Source: an uncultured Spirochaetales bacterium (GTDB taxonomy: Bacteria > Spirochaetota > Spirochaetia > Sphaerochaetales > Sphaerochaetaceae). Taken from it: a stretch of DNA of 15,252 bases. Shown piece after piece: positions 1-6,610 of the stretch. The position numbers were made by a program, and so were the translations under genes. Position 1 is the stretch's first letter. Each line of letters begins with the position of its first letter. The DNA is taken from positions 1 to 15,252 of the forward strand of contig CAKQTF010000010.1 of NCBI GenBank assembly GCA_934276695.1, given 5' to 3'. The notes under the pieces were generated by a model, which saw only the letters and a program-made list of their open reading frames with translations, was not told where the DNA came from and made no database searches.

Positions 1-1337
1 GCTCTGTGATATCGCCGGAAATGCTCCGAGACTCAATCTCGGAGACAGCATCGGTTGCCATGTGTGAAGGGTTTCCTGCGATCTTTGCAGATAAGAAAAG
101 GCTTTCTGATGCTATTAATATAATAATAGGATATGTGAAGAGCTCTGGGGATAAGCCTGTCGTGGAGTTCGCTGCTGAGCCTGCTTATTTCTCTGTGCGG
201 ATATATGGCAGCGAAGGCATCTGGAGGCCTGCGATGATGGAGAATGATCCATCGCTGCTTCTCTTTGAGCGGATCATCATGATGCATTCAGGCTCATTCC
301 GGTTCTCTTCTGCGGAGATAGGCCTATGCCTTCCTTATCCTACGCTCTCAGGGAAATGCGCTGCAGGATCCGGAAATGGCGCAGTCCTATACATATCATC
401 AGCCATGCCGGCATCTGTTCCAGAGCCGATTTCAGGACTTGATGTGATAAGCGTGAATGAGGAAGAGCTTATGCAGTCATTTGCTCTCCCGTCATCAGCA
501 GTCTCACTTGCCTGGAATGGGGACGAGGAGCATAGGGCAGGGAATGTTGTGCTTAATCTCATGAAGAACCATAAGGATACAAGAGAGCTTCCTTTCCTGT
601 TCTTCGGTCTGAAACGGGAGATGCTATCTCTTACGAATGCTCTCGAGCTGTCATCACCAAAGGCTGATAAGCCGATGATAGTATCGTTTGGCCACTTCCC
701 TGAATCTCTGTCAAAGCTTGCTGAATTCGGTAAGGTAATTGAGGTGGATTCTGCTGATGATATGCTGACCTCTGACGGGAGCTGCGGCCTTATAATCATG
801 TATGATTCGGATATGGCCATGGTGAGTAGGATCAGAAGCTCCAAGCAGTTCATCCATTCTCCTATCCTTATTATCAAGGACCTGGTCACTGCTGAGGAGG
901 CTGAGGCGCTGAAGGAGACGCCTAATGTCCTTATCGTGAACACATGCATACTGGAATCTGATGATTTCATCTCCAGGATAGTGAGCGTATTCGGAGGAGG
1001 AGAGCTCCTGCCGCCACTGACAAGTGCCCTTGTGAAGATGTCAATTGCATATCTTAATAAGAATGCCTCGCTGCAGATATCAAGATGGCAGTTAGCTGCT
1101 GCCGTGAATATAAGCGAGGACTACCTGACAAGGATATTCAGAAAGGAAATCGGCATATCTCCATGGGATTATCTCAATCGGTACAGGATACAGCTTGCAT
1201 CAGAGATGCTTACGAAGACAGGTGCCAGCGTCAATGAGATTGCAAGGGATATCGGCTTCCAGGACCAGGCATATTTCTGTAGGGTCTTCAAGAAGATCAA
1301 GGGGTTCCCTCCAGGGCATCTCAGAGCCAGGACGTGA
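1..1337 (+). CDS. AraC-family transcriptional regulator with degenerate kinase-like and receiver-like domains (5' end missing)
   Basis: The open frame runs in from the left edge with no stop. GTG at 6 is only the first possible start in the window and is probably internal. Residue numbers below count from it. Residues about 345-440 form a classic AraC DNA-binding domain with two helix-turn-helices (one around LAAAVNISEDYLTRIF, the second SVNEIARDIGFQDQAYFCRVF). Residues about 25-115 resemble a histidine-kinase ATPase fold (a helix like the N box, then a stretch like the GLGL...HGG end), but the N-box Asn and the DxGxG glycines are absent. Residues about 222-335 resemble a receiver fold, with Asp267 after a hydrophobic strand, but I cannot find the conserved Thr/Ser or Lys. 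It probably works as a one-component sensor. The missing N-terminus may hold a ligand domain, possibly a periplasmic-binding-protein fold. It sits 291 bases before a sugar ABC operon that it probably controls. The AraC call is firm; the relic domains are inferred. Confidence 0.85.
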   Translation, partial: SVISPEMLRDSISETASVAMCEGFPAIFADKKRLSDAINIIIGYVKSSGDKPVVEFAAEPAYFSVRIYGSEGIWRPAMMENDPSLLLFERIIMMHSGSFRFSSAEIGLCLPYPTLSGKCAAGSGNGAVLYISSAMPASVPEPISGLDVISVNEEELMQSFALPSSAVSLAWNGDEEHRAGNVVLNLMKNHKDTRELPFLFFGLKREMLSLTNALELSSPKADKPMIVSFGHFPESLSKLAEFGKVIEVDSADDMLTSDGSCGLIIMYDSDMAMVSRIRSSKQFIHSPILIIKDLVTAEEAEALKETPNVLIVNTCILESDDFISRIVSVFGGGELLPPLTSALVKMSIAYLNKNASLQISRWQLAAAVNISEDYLTRIFRKEIGISPWDYLNRYRIQLASEMLTKTGASVNEIARDIGFQDQAYFCRVFKKIKGFPPGHLRART

Positions 1338-1343
1338 TATTCC

Positions 1344-1362
1344 CAGCTGGGTTTTCCCGCTG
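1344..1362 (+). terminator. possible weak terminator hairpin after the AraC gene
   Basis: Seven bases after the TGA stop, CAGC-T-GGG pairs with CCC-GCTG around a TTTT loop, giving a 7-bp stem with one bulged T. The following bases (AGTTCTTGATT) are only moderately T-rich, so termination would be inefficient. It may separate the regulator from the transporter genes or simply reduce read-through. Confidence 0.3.
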
Positions 1363-1421
1363 AGTTCTTGATTGTGCAAAAAAAAATATCAAAAGTACCT
1401 TTTTATGGCTTTGATGCTTTC

Positions 1422-1439
1422 TGCTTTTGGATAAAAGCA
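1422..1439. repeat. inverted repeat TGCTTTT-GGAT-AAAAGCA, candidate operator
   Basis: Seven perfect base pairs surround a 4-base spacer in the 291-base gap between the AraC gene and the first permease. The half-site TGCTTT also occurs directly at 1415 and 1479. A second small symmetric site, AAAAG-TAC-CTTTT, lies at 1391-1403. Position and symmetry suit a regulator site, but nothing links it to a named protein. Confidence 0.35.
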
Positions 1440-1459
1440 TGAATTGTACCGAATGTAGT

Positions 1460-1488
1460 TTGTTTTTTTCCTAATTCCTGCTTTAGAT
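1460..1488 (+). promoter_or_regulatory. candidate sigma-70 promoter for the saccharide ABC operon
   Basis: TTGTTT (1460-1465) and TTAGAT (1483-1488) are separated by 17 bp and match the -35 and -10 consensus only moderately. They lie just downstream of the 1422-1439 inverted repeat. A weak promoter that needs an activator would fit control by the AraC-type protein. This is a guess from spacing. Confidence 0.25.
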
Positions 1489-1505
1489 TTTAATCTGCGG
1501 TTCCA

Positions 1506-1527
1506 TCTCAGGGCCTATGCCCAGAGA
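1506..1527 (+). other. stem-loop in the 5' leader of the permease operon
   Basis: TCTC-A-GGGC pairs with GCCC-A-GAGA around a CTAT loop: eight pairs with one A-A mismatch. It lies about 100 bases before the first permease start and has no T tract. It could be an RNA leader structure or a protein-binding palindrome. I recognise no riboswitch consensus around it. Confidence 0.35.
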
Positions 1528-1617
1528 GACATAAGCGTGCGGATTGCTTGCTCAGGCCAGGATTCCAGCCAGCTATGCTGTATGCCTATCAGAACCGAAC
1601 AGATACTTATATAGAGT

Positions 1618-1624
1618 AGGTGGA
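1618..1624 (+). promoter_or_regulatory. ribosome binding site that favours ATG 1629
   Basis: AGGTGGA ends five bases before ATG 1629. The in-frame GTG at 1620 lies inside this Shine-Dalgarno sequence and has none of its own, so the longer reading from 1620 is unlikely. Confidence 0.6.
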
Positions 1625-1628
1625 CGAT

Positions 1629-2624
1629 ATGAACAAAAAGAAGAAGCTGGAAGCAGTCGCTTCAGGCTCGGGTCTTCAGGCGAGCGCTGAGGCTGCCGCA
1701 GTTCTGAAAGCCAGGAACAAGGCTAAGCTCTGGAATGAGGTTAAGAGGCATGCAGGTGTCTATATGCTAGGCTTCATCCCGCTGGTTTATTACATCATAT
1801 TCAAGTATGTCCCAATCTGGAATGCCCAGATTGCTTTCAAGGACTTCATGGCAGTTGAGGGCGTTCTTGGCTCTGCATGGGTCGGGCTTGATAACTTCAA
1901 GGCATTCTTCAATTCCTTCTATTTCTGGCAGCTGATCAGGAACACAGTGATGTACAGTGTTGGAAAGCTCCTGATCTCACTGCCTCTGTCAATCATCCTT
2001 GCAATCTGCATCTATGAATGCACACGTCCGGTTCTGAGAAAGGTAGTCCAGACTCTTGCATATCTTCCTCACTTCCTCTCATGGGTTATCATGTATGGTA
2101 TCCTGCTTGCGCTTCTCGCTCCTGGCGATGGTGTCATAAATGACATAATCAAGGCATGCGGCGGAACAGCAGTCGATTTCCTTTCAAACACAAAGGCCTT
2201 TCCGTGGGTAGTCCTTCTTTCTGATGCATGGAAGGAGATGGGATGGTCTGCAATCATCTTCATCGCAGCTCTGATGGGAATCGATGGATCACTCTTTGAG
2301 GCAGCGATGGTTGAAGGCGCGAATAGCTGGCAGAGAGTAAGATATATCACACTTCCGTCAATCAGGCCTGTTATCGTGACTGTGCTTATCCTTAAGCTTG
2401 GCACAATCCTTGATGCAGGATTCAATCAGATATTCATGCTGTATTCTCCTCAGGTCTATTCTGTTGGCGATATCATCGATACATGGGTTTACAGACAGGG
2501 CCTTCTTGAATTCGAGTTCGGTCTTGCTACCGCAGTCGGTCTCTTCAAGGGCGTGTTCGGAATGATTCTCGTATTTGTTTCGAACTTCATTTCGAAGAAG
2601 CTGAGTGACAGCAGCCTGTTCTAA
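1629..2624 (+). CDS. carbohydrate ABC transporter permease, LplB/YteP type
   Basis: Inner-membrane subunit of a CUT1-type sugar importer, 331 residues. After a charged tail of about 38 residues comes the first membrane segment (about 42-64), with the family-typical wording around FIPLVYYIIFKYVPIWNAQIAFKDF. Several further hydrophobic segments follow. The cytoplasmic coupling loop that docks on the ATPase is intact: E224-A-A-x-x-x-G230, then I240-x-L-P243. Closest in style to Bacillus LplB and YteP, which import pectin-derived or other oligosaccharides. The next gene, a partner permease, starts 14 bases downstream, so the two are surely co-transcribed and form a heterodimer. No ATPase gene is in the cluster. 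Substrate is inferred from the GH105 gene downstream, not from the permease itself. Confidence 0.92.
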   Translation: MNKKKKLEAVASGSGLQASAEAAAVLKARNKAKLWNEVKRHAGVYMLGFIPLVYYIIFKYVPIWNAQIAFKDFMAVEGVLGSAWVGLDNFKAFFNSFYFWQLIRNTVMYSVGKLLISLPLSIILAICIYECTRPVLRKVVQTLAYLPHFLSWVIMYGILLALLAPGDGVINDIIKACGGTAVDFLSNTKAFPWVVLLSDAWKEMGWSAIIFIAALMGIDGSLFEAAMVEGANSWQRVRYITLPSIRPVIVTVLILKLGTILDAGFNQIFMLYSPQVYSVGDIIDTWVYRQGLLEFEFGLATAVGLFKGVFGMILVFVSNFISKKLSDSSLF

Positions 2625-2638
2625 GGGAGAGTTTTGAA

Positions 2639-3568
2639 ATGGCAAATAAAAAAGCAGTTAAGGCTCCGAAGAACCTGAAGCCGGAGTCAGGGAATAAGAA
2701 GGTCAAGCTGACAGCAGCTGACCATGCATTCAATGTCTGCGTGAATGTCTTCATGATCTTCATGCTTGTCATAATCGTGATTCCTCTATGGTCTACGATA
2801 ACGCTTTCGTTCAGGCCTGCTGACTACATCGGGACAAACCTTGAAGGCATGTTCCTTCCTGTCTGGAAATGGTCTCCGGATGCCTACAAGGCGCTTCTTG
2901 GCAACAATGGATTCATTGATGCGTTCCTGAATTCATTCAAGATCCTCATCGGCGGTGTTGTCTGTGCTCTTGTGCTGACAATCCCTATGGCATATGTGCT
3001 TTCAGTACATACTCTGCCAGGCAGAAAATGGATCAATATCATAATCATGGTCCCTTATGTGTTCAATGTCGGCATGATCCCAGCATACCTGCTTGTTAAG
3101 GATATCGGTCTCATAAACCATATCCCTGCTGTATTCCTGCCTGGTGCGATCTCGACATACAACTGCATAATCATGAAGCAGTTCTTTGAGGGAATTCCTA
3201 ACGAGCTCAAGGAGAGCGGAAGGATTGATGGATGCAATGAGATCCAGATACTGTTCAAGATAATCATGCCGCTTTCAAAGGCAATCATAATGACTGTCGG
3301 TCTGTTCTATGGTGTTTCATTCTGGAATGACTTCTTCCACGCAATGCTCTACCTCAACGACAATTATCCTCTTCCGATACTTCTGAGGAATATCCTCATG
3401 GCTTCGGGCATGAATGAGTATGTCGAGGTCAATGCATTCGGAAATGCACCTGTCGGAGCAATTAAGGCTGCTTCTGTATTCATGAGTGCTATACCGATGG
3501 TCATTGCTTATCCTTTCATCCAGAAGTACTTTACAAAGGGTACGCTTGCTGGATCAGTGAAAGGCTGA
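2639..3568 (+). CDS. carbohydrate ABC transporter permease, YtcP type
   Basis: Second inner-membrane subunit of the same importer, 309 residues, usual length for the YtcP/LplC family. AGGGAGA (2624-2630, overlapping the preceding stop) lies eight bases before the ATG. The first membrane segment is at about 33-55, and the typical phrase IPLWSTITLSFRPADYIG follows. The coupling loop reads ELKESGRIDGCNE (189-201), then IIMPL (208-212). The EAA triplet is KES here, a variation common in this subfamily, while the loop Gly198 and the downstream Pro211 are kept. The C-terminus (FIQKYFTKGTLAGSVKG) is the characteristic YtcP-family ending. It pairs with the preceding LplB-type permease. Confidence 0.93.
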   Translation: MANKKAVKAPKNLKPESGNKKVKLTAADHAFNVCVNVFMIFMLVIIVIPLWSTITLSFRPADYIGTNLEGMFLPVWKWSPDAYKALLGNNGFIDAFLNSFKILIGGVVCALVLTIPMAYVLSVHTLPGRKWINIIIMVPYVFNVGMIPAYLLVKDIGLINHIPAVFLPGAISTYNCIIMKQFFEGIPNELKESGRIDGCNEIQILFKIIMPLSKAIIMTVGLFYGVSFWNDFFHAMLYLNDNYPLPILLRNILMASGMNEYVEVNAFGNAPVGAIKAASVFMSAIPMVIAYPFIQKYFTKGTLAGSVKG

Positions 3569-3579
3569 TGTATGGGAGT

Positions 3580-3606
3580 TCAGGTGTCCTTGTGAAGGGT
3601 ACCTGA
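3580..3606 (+). other. intercistronic stem-loop between permease and binding-protein genes
   Basis: TCAGGT (3580-3585) pairs with ACCTGA (3601-3606), and CCTT (3588-3591) with AAGG (3595-3598). A symmetric GT/GT internal loop separates the two helices and the apex is GTG. Ten pairs in all. A run of seven T follows only at 3624-3630, too far for a standard intrinsic terminator. It may be an mRNA processing or stability element that sets binding-protein levels apart from the permeases. Confidence 0.5.
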
Positions 3607-3649
3607 TTGATATGGGGATTTCATTTTTTTCACAAGGAGGAAAGAAACA

Positions 3650-5224
3650 ATGAAGAAATTATCTCTTATTCTGATTGTTCTTCTCGCATCTTCTGTGCTC
3701 CTGTTTGCACAGGGTGGAACAGAGAAGTCATCTGCAGGTGCTGCAAAGGCTGATGAGCCTGTTACAATCGAGCTCTGGTATGGGGCTGCTATAACAGAGG
3801 CAGGTGCAGTTCCTGATGACTGGGCAGGTTATCAGATCCTTAAGGATAAATACAACATCAACCTTAAGCTTACAGCCCTCCCGTCAAATGAGACAGACCA
3901 GGATGTGAAGATCCAGGCTGCAGGTGCTGCAAATAACCTTCCTGATCTTTTCATGGTCAGCCGCACGGTTCTGACTAACCTCGTTAAGCAGGGGCTCGTG
4001 GCAAGTGTTGACGATATGTATGCAAAGATGCCAGAGAGGACTGCTCAGCAGTATGATGAGACATCGATTGCACATACGACAATCAACGGAAAGAGCTATG
4101 GTCTCGCATCACCTGGATCAATTGCGAAGAATGAAGGCCTTCTTGTCCGCCAGGACTGGCTCGATAACCTCGGACTCTCTGTTCCTACGACTCTTGATGA
4201 GCTCTATGATGTCCTTTATGCATTCACATATAATGATCCTGATGGAAACGGCAAGAATGACACATATGGCTATGGTGCATATGTTGAGTCTGATGTGACA
4301 CTGAAGGGCTATCCAGGAGCAAGGCTGTTCCCGATTATGGGGGCATTCGGTGTTGAAGGCGTATGGTCATTCGATTCAGCTACAGCAGGACTCAATATTT
4401 ACAAGCCTGAGTTCTATGATTTCATGGTGTTCATGAAGAAGTGCTGTGATAATGGCGTCATTGATCCGAACTGGCTCTCATATAAGAAGGATGACTTCAG
4501 AGCTGCATGGAAGCAGGGCAAGTTCGGTGTGATGAAGGAGCAGAATGCTGCTTATGCTGCAACTTCAAACTATGCACCGTTCGATAAGAACTTCCCTAAT
4601 GGATCCTGGACAATCATCGATCCGATCACAGGGCCAGACGGAAAGGCTTCTGTCGGTGCATATGACATGAACTTCAGAATCTATGCTGTTTCTGCAAAGG
4701 CAGAGAAGGCAGGAAAGAAGGACGCTATTGCAAACCTGCTTGAGTGGATGTCAACTGATGGATACTATCTCTGCGGATGGGGTCAGGAAGGCGTCAACTA
4801 TGTTCTTGATTCAAACGGGATCCCTGCTGCAGGAGACCTTGGAGATAATGCTTTCACAGGCTCAAAGGGACAGGTGTATACACAGCTTAGGAATATGGTC
4901 TTCTACAACTCTGATACAGAGCTTGCTTCAAGATATCCTACATACATCACAGAGACTTCAAAGAAGGAGATGTCCGCTCTTAAGGTCCTGAGGGAGATGC
5001 AGTCAAAGACATGGACAGCAAACATCGGAGCAGGCACAATGCCAGCACCTAATGCTGATGTCAAGAGATTCTATGAGCAGTCACTCGCTGAGTTCCTCAC
5101 AGGATCCAAGGCTCTTACTCCAGAGAACTGGCAGAAGTTCCTAGACCAGTTCAATTCTGTTGGTGGAAAGGCCTGGAATGACAGCGGTGTTGCATGGATG
5201 AAGGATAATAACCTGATTCACTGA
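3650..5224 (+). CDS. extracellular solute-binding protein of the saccharide ABC importer (LplA/YtcQ type)
   Basis: Captures the saccharide outside the inner membrane and delivers it to the two upstream permeases; 524 residues, normal for the large LplA/YtcQ class. AAGGAGG at 3634-3640 sits nine bases before ATG. Residues 1-20 are a signal peptide (two Lys, a hydrophobic core, then LLFA). The mature protein likely begins QGGTEKS. There is no lipobox cysteine, so it looks like a type I-cleaved soluble protein rather than a lipoprotein. D196-P-D-G-N-G-K-N-D204 resembles the calcium-binding-like loop common in this family. It shares an operon with the two permeases and the GH105 hydrolase, which points to an unsaturated rhamnogalacturonan oligosaccharide as ligand. 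That ligand is inferred. Bacillus ytcQ-like proteins are usual companions of yteP, ytcP and yteR. Confidence 0.92.
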   Translation: MKKLSLILIVLLASSVLLFAQGGTEKSSAGAAKADEPVTIELWYGAAITEAGAVPDDWAGYQILKDKYNINLKLTALPSNETDQDVKIQAAGAANNLPDLFMVSRTVLTNLVKQGLVASVDDMYAKMPERTAQQYDETSIAHTTINGKSYGLASPGSIAKNEGLLVRQDWLDNLGLSVPTTLDELYDVLYAFTYNDPDGNGKNDTYGYGAYVESDVTLKGYPGARLFPIMGAFGVEGVWSFDSATAGLNIYKPEFYDFMVFMKKCCDNGVIDPNWLSYKKDDFRAAWKQGKFGVMKEQNAAYAATSNYAPFDKNFPNGSWTIIDPITGPDGKASVGAYDMNFRIYAVSAKAEKAGKKDAIANLLEWMSTDGYYLCGWGQEGVNYVLDSNGIPAAGDLGDNAFTGSKGQVYTQLRNMVFYNSDTELASRYPTYITETSKKEMSALKVLREMQSKTWTANIGAGTMPAPNADVKRFYEQSLAEFLTGSKALTPENWQKFLDQFNSVGGKAWNDSGVAWMKDNNLIH

Positions 5225-5250
5225 TCGGTCTTTTATAGATGACTGTTTTT

Positions 5251-5281
5251 GCCGCCTTTCATCTGGGAGGCGGTAATATTT
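5251..5281 (+). terminator. terminator-like hairpin (attenuator) between binding-protein and GH105 genes
   Basis: CCGCCT (5252-5257) pairs with AGGCGG (5268-5273), extendable by a G-T pair, over a 10-base loop; TAATATTTTT follows. It starts 27 bases after the binding-protein stop. With its A-interrupted T tract it is probably leaky, allowing some transcription into the GH105 gene while stabilising the binding-protein mRNA. Confidence 0.55.
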
Positions 5282-5291
5282 TTAGAAAATG

Positions 5292-5300
5292 AGGAAAAGG
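5292..5300 (+). promoter_or_regulatory. ribosome binding site that favours ATG 5304
   Basis: AGGAAAAGG contains AGGA eight bases before ATG 5304. For the alternative ATG at 5289 the nearest purine-rich site is GGGAGG (5265-5270), 18 bases away and locked in the hairpin stem. Confidence 0.5.
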
Positions 5301-5303
5301 AAA

Positions 5304-6389
5304 ATGTCAGACAAGCTTCCGCTTTCATTGCAGATGGTTAAGAGCGTTGAGAAACGCTATCGTCCCGGTATGATGAAGTGGCATTATGAGCACGGCCTTG
5401 TGCTGTTTGCTTCTCTTAAGGCTGCAGAGCTGCATGATGATCCGACTGTCTATCCATGGGTCTATTCAATGTACGACAGGCTGATCGGAAAGGATGGCTC
5501 GATTGCTACGTACAGGGAAGGAGAGTTCAACCTTGACCAGATCAATGCTGGAAGGGCATTGTATACGCTTGAGGATAAGAGCGGGGAAGAGAGGTTCAGA
5601 CTTGCAGAGGACAGGCTCAGAAGCCAGCTGGTGAACCAGCCAAGATGCCTTAATGGCGTCTACTGGCATAAGGAGATCTATCCATGGCAGATATGGCTTG
5701 ATGGACTTTATATGGAAGGCCCATTCAATGCAGAGTATGCTGTTCGCCATGATGATAAGGATGAGCTGGATGATGTGATCAGACAGCTTGAGGTCACATA
5801 CAGCACGCTTAAGGATGATAAGACGGGGCTTCTTTACCATGCCTATGATGAATCAAGAGGACAGAGGTGGTCTGATGAGAAGACAGGGCTTTCTCCTCAT
5901 TTCTGGTCGCGCTCGATCGGCTGGTATCTGATGGCCGTGATTGATGTCCTGGATTTCGTTCCAGAAAGCCATAGGAGCAGGCCTGCCCTGATCGATATTG
6001 TAAGAAAGCTCTCTGCTGCAGTCCTCTCTTATCAGGATGAGAGCGGGCTCTGGTACCAGGTGCCGGATCTTCCGGACCGTGAAGGAAACTATCTTGAGAC
6101 ATCTGGCTCTTCTATGTTTGCTTATTCCTATCTTAAGGGAGTCCGGCTTGGATATCTTGACTCTTCATTCAGGGAATATGGGATCAAGGCTGTGAATGGC
6201 ATCAGAAGACTGTATCTTACAGATGATGGCGGAGAGCTTCATCTCGGCGGGATATGCTCAGTTGCAGGACTCGGCGGCAATCCTTACAGGGATGGATCAT
6301 TTAAGTACTATATCAAAGAGAAGATTGCGACGGATGATTTCAAGGGGGTCGGTCCTTTCATCCTTGCACTGACTGAATGCGAGAGATGA
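5304..6389 (+). CDS. GH105 unsaturated rhamnogalacturonyl hydrolase (YteR-like)
   Basis: Cytoplasmic glycoside hydrolase that removes the 4,5-unsaturated galacturonic acid left on rhamnogalacturonan fragments by polysaccharide lyases; 361 residues, close to Bacillus YteR. There is no signal peptide, matching hydrolysis after import. Visible family signatures, numbered from ATG 5304: D78-Q-I-N-A-G (an active-site Asp in GH88/GH105), W-Q-I-W-L-D133-G-L-Y-M-x-x-P-F (the catalytic Asp, equivalent to YteR Asp143), RGQRWSDEKTGLSPHFWSRSIGWYLMAVIDVLD around 190-225, and a GSSMFAYSYLKG block near 270. It is the last gene of the sugar-uptake operon and is followed by a strong terminator. A start at 5289 would add five residues (MRKRK) but has a poor ribosome site. 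Other GH105 members act on related unsaturated uronides, so the exact substrate is inferred. Confidence 0.93.
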   Translation: MSDKLPLSLQMVKSVEKRYRPGMMKWHYEHGLVLFASLKAAELHDDPTVYPWVYSMYDRLIGKDGSIATYREGEFNLDQINAGRALYTLEDKSGEERFRLAEDRLRSQLVNQPRCLNGVYWHKEIYPWQIWLDGLYMEGPFNAEYAVRHDDKDELDDVIRQLEVTYSTLKDDKTGLLYHAYDESRGQRWSDEKTGLSPHFWSRSIGWYLMAVIDVLDFVPESHRSRPALIDIVRKLSAAVLSYQDESGLWYQVPDLPDREGNYLETSGSSMFAYSYLKGVRLGYLDSSFREYGIKAVNGIRRLYLTDDGGELHLGGICSVAGLGGNPYRDGSFKYYIKEKIATDDFKGVGPFILALTECER

Positions 6390-6413
6390 GCATCATATAA
6401 TCGCAGACTATGG

Positions 6414-6451
6414 AACAGCAACAGGGCATCCTGTTGCTGTTTGTTGTTTTT
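6414..6451 (+). terminator. strong intrinsic terminator of the saccharide operon
   Basis: AACAGCAACAGG (6414-6425) pairs perfectly over 12 bp with CCTGTTGCTGTT (6430-6441) around a GCAT loop. TGTTGTTTTTAT follows. It begins 25 bases after the GH105 stop and closes the block. Confidence 0.93.
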
Positions 6452-6544
6452 ATAATGCTCTGCTTAAATACAGAGGGAAAAGTATCTCATTTTACCAGAA
6501 TGAATAATATGCTGCAGAACAGCTGCTCCTCATGATTCTTTAAT

Positions 6545-6573
6545 TTGACAGCGGATAATAGTGACTGTAAAAT
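6545..6573 (+). promoter_or_regulatory. sigma-70 promoter of the nucleoside importer operon
   Basis: TTGACA (6545-6550) is a perfect -35 box. Exactly 17 bp later comes TAAAAT (6568-6573), one base off the -10 consensus. Transcription would start near 6580, leaving a 5' leader of about 30 bases before ATG 6611. This leader is too short for a purine riboswitch, suggesting strong and largely constitutive initiation. Confidence 0.8.
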
Positions 6574-6594
6574 CAAGATAATGGAAATACTCTT

Positions 6595-6601
6595 GAGGAG
6601 G
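6595..6601 (+). promoter_or_regulatory. ribosome binding site that sets the BMP start at 6611
   Basis: GAGGAGG lies nine bases before ATG 6611. It supports this start over the in-frame TTG at 6545, which is part of the -35 box. Confidence 0.8.
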
Positions 6602-6610
6602 AAAACAATA

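Noticed and set aside
335..970. Minus-strand open frame of 211 codons opposite the AraC gene
   Set aside because: It is antisense to a coding frame whose C-terminal AraC domain is clear; Ser-rich low-information translation and no family resemblance.
1338..1619. Riboswitch or small RNA in the gap before the first permease
   Set aside because: Short inverted repeats are present, but I see no known aptamer consensus and no promoter plus terminator pair marking a separate RNA gene.
6545..6610. N-terminal extension of the BMP protein from TTG 6545
   Set aside because: The TTG is part of a consensus -35 box, the transcript would start downstream of it, and the extension would bury the signal peptide that begins at ATG 6611.
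6390..6610. Purine riboswitch before the nucleoside importer
   Set aside because: No purine-aptamer core was seen, and the promoter at 6545-6573 leaves only about 30 bases of leader.
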